Shown here piece after piece: positions 18,155 through 26,878 of a DNA stretch of 64,000 bases (position 1 is its first letter; each line of letters begins with the position of its first letter). Both the position numbers and the translations under genes were made by a program. Source of the stretch: UBA11986 sp031402435 (GTDB lineage: Bacteria > Bacteroidota > Ignavibacteria > UBA10030 > UBA6906); contig JANNSJ010000024.1 in assembly GCA_031402435.1 (NCBI GenBank), positions 18,054-82,053 on the forward strand, given 5' to 3'. The notes below the pieces were generated by a model. The model saw only the letters and a program-made list of their open reading frames with translations, ran no database searches and had not been told where the DNA came from.

Positions 18155-21100
18155 TCACACACTTGGTGCGCGGCCATACTTTACGAACAGTGCTGGAATG
18201 ACGATCATGTTCAAGGCCGTTGAACTGAGCAGCCCTCCGAGAATAACAACTGCCATCGGTGCCTGTATCTCGCTCCCCGGCTTGTCGGCGGCAATAGCCA
18301 GCGGAATCAAAGCCAAAGCCGCGGTCAGAGCAGTCATGAGCACCGGCGTTAGTCTTTCAACAGACCCTCTAAAAATTGCTTCGCGGAACGACACTCCTTC
18401 GGACAAAAGGTGATTGTAATGCGAAACCATCAGGATGCCATTGCGTGTGGCAATGCCAAAGAGCGTTACAAAGCCGACGAGTGAGGCAATACTAACGATG
18501 CCATCCGACAACAGGACTGCGAACACCCCGCCTATAAGAGCAAGCGGCAAGTTTACCATTACGAGAATTGCAGTTCTGAATGATTTGAACTCAAGGTACA
18601 GAATCAGGTAGATGGCAAGGATTGCGGCAATACTAAGCAGGCTGATGATCCGCGTTGCTGCTTGTTCACTTTCAAACTGCCCGCCATACTCCGCATAGTA
18701 TCCTTGCGGCAAGGACACGTTTGAGCCAATACGCATCCGGATGTCATCGATGACACTGCGAAGGTCACGCCCCGATACGTTTGCCTGGACAACGATCTTT
18801 CTCTGGACGTTCTCACGACTAATGGTATTCGGACCCTTTTCCGAGACAATAGAAGCAAGCTCGGCAATCGGTACCTTTGCACCCGTTGGCGTATCGAACC
18901 GGGCTTGTTTGATCTTCTCTATACTGCCGCGGTTGTTCTCATCAAGTCGAACTAGCAGATCAAAGGTTTGTTGTCCCTCAAGCACCTGAGAAACAACCTC
19001 GCCATTAAATGCAACATCGATGGCTTCTGAGAAATCGGCGACGGTCATTCCGTACTTTGCCATCGCAAGTCGGTTTGCTTTGATGCGAATCTGCGGCACA
19101 TCCATCTGTTGTTCCACCGCCAAATCCACCACGCCGGCAACTGCATCCATTTGCTTCTTGATGTCCTGTGCAACTCCGCGCAGGCGATAGAGGTCCGTGC
19201 CGAATACCTTCACCGCGATATTGGCTCGGGTTCCGGAAAGCATGTGATCAATTCTGTGGCCCAGCGGCTGACCGATGGTGATATTTGTTCCCGGCACAAC
19301 CGACAACATCCGGCGTAAGTCGTCGAGCATTTGTTCCTTGGACTGATCCTTGAGCTCAAACCTCGCATCCAGCTCTGCCGCGTTCACACCCTGAGCATGC
19401 TCGTCAAGTTCCGCCCGCCCTGTACGCCGCGCTGTTGACTTGATTGCCGGATGGCTCAAGAGAATGTTCTCCACCATATTGCCGATCTTGTTCGACTCTT
19501 CGAGTGATGTCCCAGGCATTGTAAGGACACTGATCGTGAGCGACCCTTCGTTGAACTCGGGCAAGAATGCCCGACCGAGAAACGGCAACACGATGATCGC
19601 AGCAACGAGTGCGATGGCTGCCCCTCCAAGCACGAGGTTCGGTTTCCCAAGCACCACCTCGAGCGTTCCCGTATACCTAGCCTTGAGCCAGCGAACGACA
19701 GCGCTATCTCCCTCCATGTGAATGAACCTCGCTCGCGGCAGCAAGTACGCACACATGGCAGGAGTTACTGTGAGTGCAACAATCAACGAAGCGCTGATTG
19801 CTGCAACGTACGCCACGCCAAGGGGGCGCAGCAATCTTCCCTCAACGCCACTCAAAAAAAATAGCGGGAGAAACACCACGATGATGATCAGCGTTGCATT
19901 GACAATGGATGAACGGATTTCTTTTGAAGCCTCGAAGATAACATCAAGAGACGGGCGACGCTGGCTTTCCTGCTTTTGTGCGTTCTCCTTTAATCGCCGG
20001 AACACATTCTCCACATCGATGATCGCATCATCAACGATCGCCCCGACCGCAATTGCCATTCCGCCGAGCGTCATGGTATTTATGGTAATATCGAACAGCT
20101 TCATAACGAAGATAGCAAAGATCAACGATAAGGGCATCGCTGTCAATGAAATAAGCGTCGTCCTGACGTTGGCGAGAAACAGGAACAGGACGACAATGAC
20201 GAGAATTGCCCCGTCACGAAGTGCAGCCTGGACATTGTCCAACGCGATCTGAATGAAATCCGATTGGCGGAAGATGTGGCTGTTGATGGCCATCCCTTGA
20301 GGCAATGTCCGCTGGATTTCATCGAGGGTGTGTTCGATGCGTCTGGTGAGATCAAGAGTATTGGCTCCGGGTTGTTTCTGAATGGATATGACGACCGCCG
20401 GTTTGGCATTTACCGATCCATCCCCGATTTTCGTGGCCGCATCGATCTTTACTTCGGCAACATCCTTGACAAGGACCGGCACCTTGTTCCGTACTTTAAC
20501 GACGCTATTCCGGATGTCATCAACTGAGTATACCCGACCGAGGCCGCGGATAAGATACTCCTGCCCCTTCTCCATGAAGACGCCCCCCGAAGAGTTCTGG
20601 TTCGACGCTTCAACAGCTTGCAACACTTCGTGCAGCGAAACATCGAATGCAAGAAGTTTGTCAGGGTCGACAAGTACCTGGTACTGTTTCCGTCCTCCAC
20701 CAATCGGGATGACTTGAGAAATCCCCGGCACTGCAAGCAATCGCTTGCGGATTGTCCAATCAGCTTCCGACCGAACGTCGACTTCCGAATGCTCCTCGCT
20801 CGATATGCTCACAAGCATGATCTCACCCATAATTGACGAGACCGGAGCCAACACAGGGATCTGTACACCGGTGGGAAGTTGGCCTCTGATGAGTTGAAGC
20901 TTTTCGGTGATAATCTGGCGTGCAAGGAAAACATCCATACCCCAATCGAATTCGACCCACACAATGGAAATCCCCATCGAGGTGGATGAGCGAACACGCC
21001 GCACCCCTGTTGCGCCATTCACTGCAGTCTCGATGGGAAACGTCACCATCGTTTCCACTTCTTCCGGAGCCATGCCATGGGCTTCGGTAAGAAGCACCAC

Positions 21101-21238
21101 GGTCGGAGCGGTCAGGTCGGGAAAGACATCCACGGGAATCTGAAAGACAGTGATCACTCCGGCGACCAGCACTGTGCAGGCTCCGATGATCACCATCAGT
21201 CTGTTCTTCAGGGAGGATTTTATGATTGCGTCAAGCAT
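18155..21238 (-). CDS. Heavy-metal RND efflux pump, second system (HME5-like)
   Basis: A 1027-aa HME-RND inner membrane transporter. The helix 4 motif is AVGAIVDDAIIDVENVFRRLKEN, which differs from the pump at 11753 and fits the less characterised HME5-like subclass with paired Asp. The ATG at 21238 has GGAG 11 bases upstream and gives the usual MLDAIIKSSLKNRL start; a longer in-frame start is disfavoured. It follows the adaptor gene at 21252 closely. Its 3' end abuts the mqnE remnant. The metal is not predictable from the motif. Confidence 0.93.
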   Translation of the reverse strand: MLDAIIKSSLKNRLMVIIGACTVLVAGVITVFQIPVDVFPDLTAPTVVLLTEAHGMAPEEVETMVTFPIETAVNGATGVRRVRSSTSMGISIVWVEFDWGMDVFLARQIITEKLQLIRGQLPTGVQIPVLAPVSSIMGEIMLVSISSEEHSEVDVRSEADWTIRKRLLAVPGISQVIPIGGGRKQYQVLVDPDKLLAFDVSLHEVLQAVEASNQNSSGGVFMEKGQEYLIRGLGRVYSVDDIRNSVVKVRNKVPVLVKDVAEVKIDAATKIGDGSVNAKPAVVISIQKQPGANTLDLTRRIEHTLDEIQRTLPQGMAINSHIFRQSDFIQIALDNVQAALRDGAILVIVVLFLFLANVRTTLISLTAMPLSLIFAIFVMKLFDITINTMTLGGMAIAVGAIVDDAIIDVENVFRRLKENAQKQESQRRPSLDVIFEASKEIRSSIVNATLIIIVVFLPLFFLSGVEGRLLRPLGVAYVAAISASLIVALTVTPAMCAYLLPRARFIHMEGDSAVVRWLKARYTGTLEVVLGKPNLVLGGAAIALVAAIIVLPFLGRAFLPEFNEGSLTISVLTMPGTSLEESNKIGNMVENILLSHPAIKSTARRTGRAELDEHAQGVNAAELDARFELKDQSKEQMLDDLRRMLSVVPGTNITIGQPLGHRIDHMLSGTRANIAVKVFGTDLYRLRGVAQDIKKQMDAVAGVVDLAVEQQMDVPQIRIKANRLAMAKYGMTVADFSEAIDVAFNGEVVSQVLEGQQTFDLLVRLDENNRGSIEKIKQARFDTPTGAKVPIAELASIVSEKGPNTISRENVQRKIVVQANVSGRDLRSVIDDIRMRIGSNVSLPQGYYAEYGGQFESEQAATRIISLLSIAAILAIYLILYLEFKSFRTAILVMVNLPLALIGGVFAVLLSDGIVSIASLVGFVTLFGIATRNGILMVSHYNHLLSEGVSFREAIFRGSVERLTPVLMTALTAALALIPLAIAADKPGSEIQAPMAVVILGGLLSSTALNMIVIPALFVKYGRAPSV

Positions 21239-21251
21239 CTCGCTTTGCTCC

Positions 21252-22784
21252 TTAGTGTTCGTGACCGTGTGCGGGCAGCTGGGTCGAGAGTGACGCCAGC
21301 CGGATTTGATATGCACCGACTGTCACCACGCGCTCACCAATTTTCACACCGCTGCGGATTTCAACCCAGCCACCATCGCTTCCTCCAAGTTCGACTTCAC
21401 GCCGGGCAAAGGCTTCGCCCTCGACGTGTACGTACACGGCATGCTTTCCTTCTTCCTCAATGAGGGCAGTCTCCGGTATTGCAACCACGGGCGCCTGGCT
21501 CCCGGTTTTTATTGATACCTCGGCGAACATTCCTATACGCAGAACACCCTTGGGGTTTGCCACTTCGAAGATTACAGGAACAGTGCGGGTACGTTCGTCC
21601 ACAACACTTCCCACGGAGACAAGCCGGCCATTACGTTCGTGAACCTCGAATCTCTCCGGCATCCCGGCAACACGGAACTCAGCGCGACGGGGATTCGACA
21701 CCTTGCCAATCTCTCCCACTGGGACCGATGCATGAAGCCAGACGGCGGACGTGTTCACAATTCTGAAGAGTGGATCGCCCGGTTGAAACTGCTTACCGAG
21801 AGTATAGTGCGTCTCAGCAATGGTCCCTGAAATCGGTGAACGCAGAAGGAAGTTGTATTCATTTGGAAGTTGCGGGTTGACAGTATCGCGCTGAACCGAT
21901 CTGCTGAACGCATCAAGGTTTGCCCTTGCTTTGTTGAAGCCCGTCTCGGCCTGTTCAAACTCCTTCGTGGATATGGAACCGTTGCGATACAACTGCAAGG
22001 CTCGCCCGTGTTCCGACTTTGCAAGTGTGTACTCACCTTCCGCCTCGGCGTACAGCGCAGCGAAATTCTCTCCACCATCAACCGTTTGCGCAGCGGATGT
22101 CAGGGTTACCAACACGCCGCCGTTCTGCATGAATCTTCCGACAACCGGAATGCGCCTGTTATGCTCAGGTTGAAGTGTACCGGCAAATGGCGCACTCACG
22201 ATCACGTCGTAGTCTTTTCTGGCCATGATCTCGCCGGATGCACGGACGGCCTGACTGATTACTTTCGACCCCACTTGTTCCGTTCGGAACTCAGTCTTCC
22301 ATTGCTGCTCTTTCAGATACGTAATGAGTTGTTCAGCCGGACCTGATTCCTGGGTTGCCGGGATACTCTCCAGAGAGGCGAAGACGTGTATTCCTTCAAC
22401 AATAAGTGTATCGTCGAATCCTCCTTTGACAACCATCGTCAGTTCGTAGATGCCGGCCTTGTCGAACGTGATGCCCGGACGGTAGATGCCTATCGGTGTA
22501 GGCTTCGCGACGGTCTGTTCAACTATGGTTCCATCTCCCGACCGAAAGCGGAGGTGTACTACTTCATCGGCGAACGCCTTAAAGTCGGATAAACGAGTGA
22601 GGTGCGCGGCGAAGCGAGCTTCCTTGCCGACAAGGAGTGCCGGATATTCCATGAATAGCTCTGTCTTTTCTGTCCAGAGCGTAACAGATCCACCTTCAGG
22701 TATTTTCTCTGCCTGATGATCATGGTTGCCACAACTCCCAAGATGTAACACCACGAACAGGCTACTAAGCAATCGAAGTTGCAT
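21252..22784 (-). CDS. Membrane fusion lipoprotein of second RND system with extra N-terminal domain
   Basis: A 510-aa adaptor, longer than the usual 370-420. A lipobox (LHLGSC) follows a short signal peptide. Residues about 30-130 form an extra Ig-like beta domain (LFMEYPALLVGKEARFAAHL ... YELTMVVKG) resembling YtkA/FixH-type modules. The normal barrel-sandwich, hairpin and beta-barrel parts follow, and it ends AHGHEH, a His-rich tail. GAGGA lies before the ATG at 22784. It is co-transcribed with the pump at 18155; no outer membrane channel is present in this operon. Confidence 0.92.
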   Translation of the reverse strand: MQLRLLSSLFVVLHLGSCGNHDHQAEKIPEGGSVTLWTEKTELFMEYPALLVGKEARFAAHLTRLSDFKAFADEVVHLRFRSGDGTIVEQTVAKPTPIGIYRPGITFDKAGIYELTMVVKGGFDDTLIVEGIHVFASLESIPATQESGPAEQLITYLKEQQWKTEFRTEQVGSKVISQAVRASGEIMARKDYDVIVSAPFAGTLQPEHNRRIPVVGRFMQNGGVLVTLTSAAQTVDGGENFAALYAEAEGEYTLAKSEHGRALQLYRNGSISTKEFEQAETGFNKARANLDAFSRSVQRDTVNPQLPNEYNFLLRSPISGTIAETHYTLGKQFQPGDPLFRIVNTSAVWLHASVPVGEIGKVSNPRRAEFRVAGMPERFEVHERNGRLVSVGSVVDERTRTVPVIFEVANPKGVLRIGMFAEVSIKTGSQAPVVAIPETALIEEEGKHAVYVHVEGEAFARREVELGGSDGGWVEIRSGVKIGERVVTVGAYQIRLASLSTQLPAHGHEH

Positions 22785-22843
22785 GATGTCCTCAACAAAA
22801 TAAGATTGACGAAACGAACGCTGCCCGTTACCGGACAACGGAT

Positions 22844-23287
22844 TCAGGCGTGAGGTGTTGTGGCTGGAGGTGGAGCGCGGCCAGAGAGAACTTCAATGGG
22901 AGGATCGGAACCCGGAGGTGAACCATCGGTGGAGATAAATGAACCAGAGCTCTCAGTGACAAAAGAAGACATTGAACCCGGGAGTACAATCTGGTCGAGT
23001 TCGACCAGGGAGAGAGACGTGATCTGTATTGAAGAAGGATGAAGAGCTATGATTTGCGTCGACAGTACAAGGTGACGATGTTCGCTCTCACTTGCCGGAA
23101 CTGACGTTGAGATCGGCCCGAGAAAATCCTCATGGGCATGAATCATCACATCAAGTTGGTCAGCAGACTCGTGATCGTGACTGTGTTCAAGCAAGAGATG
23201 GAGGTGCACCCCCGAACTCATGACTGGAGCAAAAAGGGTGCTGAAAGCAAATAGCAGGCGGAGGTATTTATCGAAAGAACGGCTCAT
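22844..23287 (-). CDS. Small exported His-rich protein heading the second RND operon
   Basis: A 147-aa protein with an N-terminal signal segment (YLRLLFAFSTLFAP), a His/Asp/Glu-rich part (HLHLLLEHSHDHE, IHAHED, SEHRH) and a Pro-rich end (GRAPPPATT) like those of DUF2946-type periplasmic proteins. The ligand density and its lead position in the efflux operon suggest periplasmic metal binding. The ATG at 23287 is chosen as it opens the basic n-region MSRSFDKYLR. A TATATTGG element sits only 9 bases upstream, so the transcript may be nearly leaderless. Confidence 0.72.
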   Translation of the reverse strand: MSRSFDKYLRLLFAFSTLFAPVMSSGVHLHLLLEHSHDHESADQLDVMIHAHEDFLGPISTSVPASESEHRHLVLSTQIIALHPSSIQITSLSLVELDQIVLPGSMSSFVTESSGSFISTDGSPPGSDPPIEVLSGRAPPPATTPHA

Positions 23288-23371
23288 GATCAGAACCAAT
23301 ATACAATTTTGTCACTCAAAGAGGGAAGATTTTCGCGGAAGATATTCCGTCCGTTGAGCAAGTAAGATCGG

Positions 23372-23425
23372 AGGTTGATTTCCCATCTTATTCTCATATA
23401 TGTATGCGGCAGACTTCACCGGTCA
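23372..23425 (+). repeat. 54-bp conserved element, left copy
   Basis: AGGTTGATTTCCCATC through ACCGGTCA matches 29557-29610 at 51 of 54 positions without gaps. It contains TTG-N19-TATATGTA, so it could be a promoter. Here it lies before a czcA 3' remnant and a CDF 5' remnant. Bases 23304-23371 hold nothing further that I recognise. Confidence 0.75.
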
Positions 23426-23431
23426 TGAGAA

Positions 23432-23511
23432 CTTGTTAACGTCGTAATTGGTGGATTGATAAACTCCACATTCTTGACGCTTGTTGTGCTTCCCGTGATA
23501 TTTGATTGGTG
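23432..23511 (+). pseudogene. 3' remnant of a czcA-type gene (copy 1)
   Basis: The plus-strand frame reads VVIGGLINSTFLTLVVLP then VIFDW, the C-terminal last helix of a CzcA-type pump. Only about 26 codons are recognisable; stop codons lie just upstream in frame. It is closely related to the tail at 29403-29549 and less so to the intact pump at 11753. Confidence 0.75.
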
Positions 23512-23567
23512 TAAAGAGGCGCAAACAGTCGATCCAATAAACTCAATATCGACGATGATCCCGGTGC

Positions 23568-23735
23568 ATGGCACACGATCACGAACACCATCGTTCCGGT
23601 TCGCGTGAACTGAGAATTACACTCGCAATTGCCGCGACCTACATGATCGCGGAAGCTATCGGCGGGTACCTGACGCACAGCCTCGCGCTCTTTGCCGACG
23701 CGGGGCACATGCTCTCTGATTGGCTCGCTTCCTGC
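23568..23735 (+). pseudogene. 5' remnant of a CDF-family metal cation transporter (czcD-like)
   Basis: From ATG 23568 the frame reads a His-rich N-terminus (MAHDHEHH) followed by membrane helix 1 and the CDF block SLALFADAGHMLSDWLA. The resemblance ends near residue 55, where the sequence becomes the 3' end of the convergent cytochrome gene. CDF proteins are normally about 300 aa with six helices, so this is a non-functional 5' fragment even though its start and first helix look intact. Confidence 0.82.
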
Positions 23736-23740
23736 TCTGG

Positions 23741-25327
23741 TCACCTCAGAATCAGTTTGCCAGTCTGTGTGGCCTTTACCCAGTATGCAATCCCGGGTTT
23801 CAGTGTATCCGCAATACCATATGCTCCACTGTACGAGAAGTACGAAGATGCTATAATACCTGATGGAATTTGGATGATAGATGGGACTGAAACAGGCGAA
23901 GAGGTCGAACCAATCATGTTCCACCCTGGATACACCGTCAGTGTATCGTGCGCTCTGGTAACACCCGTAATGTCAACATTTTGAACAGTCGGGAACTTGA
24001 GCCAGTAACCCCATTGATTAAGTAACGTGTCACGATGTATGTAACCGCTCGTAGAAGAAAATGTATATGCCTCTGAGATTGATGTTGGGAATAGGGACGA
24101 CTTCCTTGGGTCGGCAACGGTGATGGGGATGGAAATCATGTTCCAGGCCTGTGAGACAGCCAGGTGGGCAATGACCTGATTTCCGAATGCCTGGCCATGA
24201 GGGCCGGCCATTGTTGGAGGCGTCGTGTGACACACCATGCAGTCACTTAGCGGACCCGCAAATCCCTGAAGTCTTATGCTCTGAAGATTGTCATTCGGTT
24301 GGACTGTTGGGAGAATCGCGTGCGGACTGCCATGACAAGCTGAGCAGAACAAGCCACCATGCCCCCTAGACATCCTGTAGAGTTTATTCGCCTCTTCAGC
24401 ATAGGTGCTGCCATGACATGTCGAATTTCCACACTTGGGCTCATCCAGCCAGGGCCTGCGGCCTGCATTGATTGATAATGCCACCTGCGACATTGTTCCA
24501 TGACAGGTCTGGCACGCCAGCGGGTTGGTCTGGTTCTTCCCCATGACATCACGCAAGCACTGTGTGTTCGGTCCGGGGTGACATTTGTAGCACGTTGCAA
24601 CTGAACCAGTCGGTGTAATGAATTGGTGTTTGTCGTGTATCCTGAACGATAACGATTTTGCCTCCGGGTTCCCTATTGTGCCAAGAGCGTTTGAGGCGTG
24701 ACACGATGCGCATAGCACAGGAGGGGAAAGAGTTGTGTCTTCGTGTCCATTCAGAATGGATTGCTCTGATGAATGGCACCCCGATTGCACACACCCTATT
24801 TCATTGCTTACTGGTATGACCACATCCGTTATTGCAACCGTGTCTCCAGACGTGCTGTTTATTGCAACAAGATGGAAGAGCTGATATGGTTTTTCGTTGA
24901 CCAGGTCGTCATCGGAGAAGGGTGTGTTGGGGATACCAACTGCATAGAAATTGTTTCCACTCGTATCCATTGTGCCCATCAACCCCTTACCTGTCAGCCC
25001 GATGTTTGCCGGCAGCGGTTGTGATAATCCAAATAGCTGTTGGGCGTACTCCCAGAAATTTGTCTTTCCAACTGAATAAGTATTCCCTGGGATCGAGTAT
25101 GCAACCGTGTAGCCGCCAGTGACAATCTGGGGTAGCTGTCCCGGCATTTTCTTTATCAACTGTGCAGTCACAGTGTTATACGGCGGAAGCACCGCCATTT
25201 TTGAAAAATCCTTATTGGAACAATGCATACCGAGATCGTTCCAACCCAAAAGGACGTATTCCTGCGCTGAGGCAGTACACGAAATAAGAAACATGGCAAT
25301 GAAAAGAACGCGTAGATGCGAGTGCAT
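23741..25327 (-). CDS. Exported multiheme c-type cytochrome
   Basis: A 528-aa protein with a signal peptide (LRVLFIAMFLISCTASAQ) and an N-terminal block YVLLGWNDLGMHC seen in a family of multiheme proteins. It has five CXXCH heme sites (CASCH, CYKCH, CQTCH, CSACH, CMVCH) and two CX4CH sites (CVQSGCH, CGNSTCH). The C-terminal about 130 residues form a duplicated GWNMIS / GWNMIG beta domain that in related proteins precedes a T9SS sorting signal. Here the chain stops at GKLILR, exactly where the CDF remnant begins, so the sorting domain may have been lost. A role in extracellular electron transfer is possible but unproven. Confidence 0.88.
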   Translation of the reverse strand: MHSHLRVLFIAMFLISCTASAQEYVLLGWNDLGMHCSNKDFSKMAVLPPYNTVTAQLIKKMPGQLPQIVTGGYTVAYSIPGNTYSVGKTNFWEYAQQLFGLSQPLPANIGLTGKGLMGTMDTSGNNFYAVGIPNTPFSDDDLVNEKPYQLFHLVAINSTSGDTVAITDVVIPVSNEIGCVQSGCHSSEQSILNGHEDTTLSPPVLCASCHASNALGTIGNPEAKSLSFRIHDKHQFITPTGSVATCYKCHPGPNTQCLRDVMGKNQTNPLACQTCHGTMSQVALSINAGRRPWLDEPKCGNSTCHGSTYAEEANKLYRMSRGHGGLFCSACHGSPHAILPTVQPNDNLQSIRLQGFAGPLSDCMVCHTTPPTMAGPHGQAFGNQVIAHLAVSQAWNMISIPITVADPRKSSLFPTSISEAYTFSSTSGYIHRDTLLNQWGYWLKFPTVQNVDITGVTRAHDTLTVYPGWNMIGSTSSPVSVPSIIQIPSGIIASSYFSYSGAYGIADTLKPGIAYWVKATQTGKLILR

Positions 25328-25523
25328 AGAGCACCTTTTGAATTATTGAGATGTTCGGGAATGTCAAAAGAACTGAGGATGTAGCGGGAACGTCAGCTAA
25401 TAGTGTGTAATGTATATGAAAGCGATTCGATAGTCAATCAATGAATGGACAAATCACAGGAAACTGCTGCCAAATAGGATGGTTTCATCCGATTTCAGGG
25501 ATGAGTGAACGCCTCCTGCAAAT
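25328..25523. other. Intergenic stretch between thioredoxin and cytochrome genes
   Basis: About 196 bases. On the minus strand TTGACA lies near 25370 with TAATTC 16 bases downstream, a possible but weak promoter for the cytochrome gene. No ORF, repeat or terminator is evident. Confidence 0.3.
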
Positions 25524-25886
25524 CTAATTGGAAGAAGCGAGTAGCTCTTTCTCCACAGCTTCCTTCAAGGCTTCCTTAGGTAATGCACCGACCGCCATCT
25601 TCGGCTGTCCTTTCAAATGCACGAACAAGATTGATGGAATGCTCCGGATGCCGAATGCACCCGCAACTTCCCGCTCTTCCTCAGTGTTCAGTTTGTAGAA
25701 GTTCACTTTCCCCGAATACTCCTTCGACAATTCATCGATGACAGGCCCGACCATCCTGCACGGACCACACCACGGTGCCCAGAAGTCTATTACTGCGGGC
25801 AAGTCCCCTTCAAACTTCCACTCTTTATTCAGCTCGTAATTGAACACTTTGCTCAAGAACGTTTCCTTCGTCAAATGCTCTGCCAT
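25524..25886 (-). CDS. trxA: Thioredoxin
   Basis: A 120-aa single-domain thioredoxin with the redox centre WCGPC (Cys40 and Cys43) and the cis-Pro block SIPSILFV. It reduces protein disulfides in the cytosol. The N-terminus is about 10 residues longer than in E. coli TrxA. Its start has GGGAG at normal distance. It is the last member of a minus-strand run of thiol/sulfur-related genes beginning at 29255, 39 bases after the DUF302 gene, suggesting it recharges partners such as the OsmC-like or rhodanese protein (inference). Confidence 0.93.
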   Translation of the reverse strand: MAEHLTKETFLSKVFNYELNKEWKFEGDLPAVIDFWAPWCGPCRMVGPVIDELSKEYSGKVNFYKLNTEEEREVAGAFGIRSIPSILFVHLKGQPKMAVGALPKEALKEAVEKELLASSN

Positions 25887-25925
25887 TATTCTCCCTTTGG
25901 TTGTTATTGTATTGATACACTCTTC

Positions 25926-26309
25926 TCAAACAGCAGCGATCACGCGTTCAAGTCGCAGTTTTACTTCATCTGCAATAGGTTCAATAGCCGCGTTGTCCAT
26001 TACTTTGGTCATCGACATCGGGTCGAACGCTGCAACAACACTCTTTCCGTTCTTTTCATAGACCACAACATTACATGGTAACAACAGCCCAATTTCTGTT
26101 TCAGCCTGTAGTGCCTTGTGGGCAAACGCAGGGTTACAAGCACCCAGAATCTTGTACTTCTGAAAATCGACGTTGAGCTTTTTCTTTAGCGTGTCTTTCA
26201 CGTCGATAGTCGTCAACACACCGAAGCCTTCCTTCTGAAGTTCCAGCGTGACCTTCTCAACTGCGGCATCGAATTGCATATCAACTGATTTGGAAAACCC
26301 GTAGCTCAT
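25926..26309 (-). CDS. DUF302 family protein
   Basis: A 127-aa protein of the DUF302 family (YGFSKSVDMQFDAAVEKV, KILGACNPAFAHKAL, IGLLLPCNVVVYE, DPMSMTKVMDN). The function of the family is unknown; it often occurs with sulfur- or redox-related genes. Two conserved cysteines are visible (ACNP and PCNV). A longer in-frame start at 26528 would overlap two upstream genes and is rejected. Confidence 0.9.
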   Translation of the reverse strand: MSYGFSKSVDMQFDAAVEKVTLELQKEGFGVLTTIDVKDTLKKKLNVDFQKYKILGACNPAFAHKALQAETEIGLLLPCNVVVYEKNGKSVVAAFDPMSMTKVMDNAAIEPIADEVKLRLERVIAAV

Positions 26310-26320
26310 GGTTGATGGTC

Positions 26321-26512
26321 CTATCGCGGCGTCACCATGAATCCGATCAGCGCTCCATAGAGAGTGCTGATCCACGGATTGCTTGTAATCAGACAGGCTC
26401 CCGTCTTGCATCCGACGAATCTGTAGTACAGAAAACCACCTGCACCGCCAAGCAGTACGGGAATCGCACGCCCTGCCCACTGCGTAATTATTTGAGACCC
26501 GAAGAGATCCAT
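26321..26512 (-). CDS. DUF6132 family small membrane protein (copy 2)
   Basis: A 63-aa protein with two hydrophobic segments around the conserved block YRFVGCKTGACLITSNPWIS. It matches the DUF6132 pattern of a small membrane protein with two close cysteines facing a loop. It overlaps the 3' end of the rhodanese gene by 25 bases and has a paralogue at 27662 in the same module. Function unknown; the conserved Cys pair and the neighbours hint at a thiol or sulfur role. Confidence 0.85.
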   Translation of the reverse strand: MDLFGSQIITQWAGRAIPVLLGGAGGFLYYRFVGCKTGACLITSNPWISTLYGALIGFMVTPR

Positions 26513-26874
26513 TCTGAAATCCCGCCATTCATGTTTGCCGCCGTGAATCCAGACTTCTTTAGTCGTACGGTTGCCGAAATGCTTCTGTTCCCTGATTGAC
26601 AGTAGCAGATGATTTCTCTGCTCTTATGCTTGTCGAGCTCTTTCATCCTTTGTCCGAGTTCATGGAGCGGAATGTGAAGGGAACCCGTGATGCTCTTTCG
26701 TTGGCGCTCTGCATTCGTTCTGACATCAAGCAAAAGGGACGAGCCTTGCTTCACCCGTTCTGAAACTTCCCCGGGGGAATAGGACGTTAAACCCCTGAGC
26801 TGTAGCCTGCGTCGGACGTACAGCACCAGAATAAGGAGGATAAGAACATACAGTATGATCTGAGGGGTCGTCAT
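26488..26874 (-). CDS. Membrane-anchored rhodanese-like sulfurtransferase
   Basis: A 128-aa protein with an N-terminal membrane helix (IILYVLILLILVLYV) and a rhodanese domain with active-site loop CQSGNRS (Cys92) plus LLDVRTNAE and GSLHIPL. Rhodanese domains carry persulfide sulfur. I chose the ATG at 26874 since the longer frame upstream only overlaps the FmdB-like gene. It follows that gene by 4 bases and overlaps the DUF6132 gene. Confidence 0.92.
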   Translation of the reverse strand: MTTPQIILYVLILLILVLYVRRRLQLRGLTSYSPGEVSERVKQGSSLLLDVRTNAERQRKSITGSLHIPLHELGQRMKELDKHKSREIICYCQSGNRSISATVRLKKSGFTAANMNGGISEWISSGLK

Positions 26875-26878
26875 GCCA

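Noticed and set aside
11753..21238. The two RND pumps as a recent tandem duplication
   Set aside because: Their helix 4 motifs belong to different HME subclasses, their adaptors differ in domain make-up and only one operon has a channel gene.
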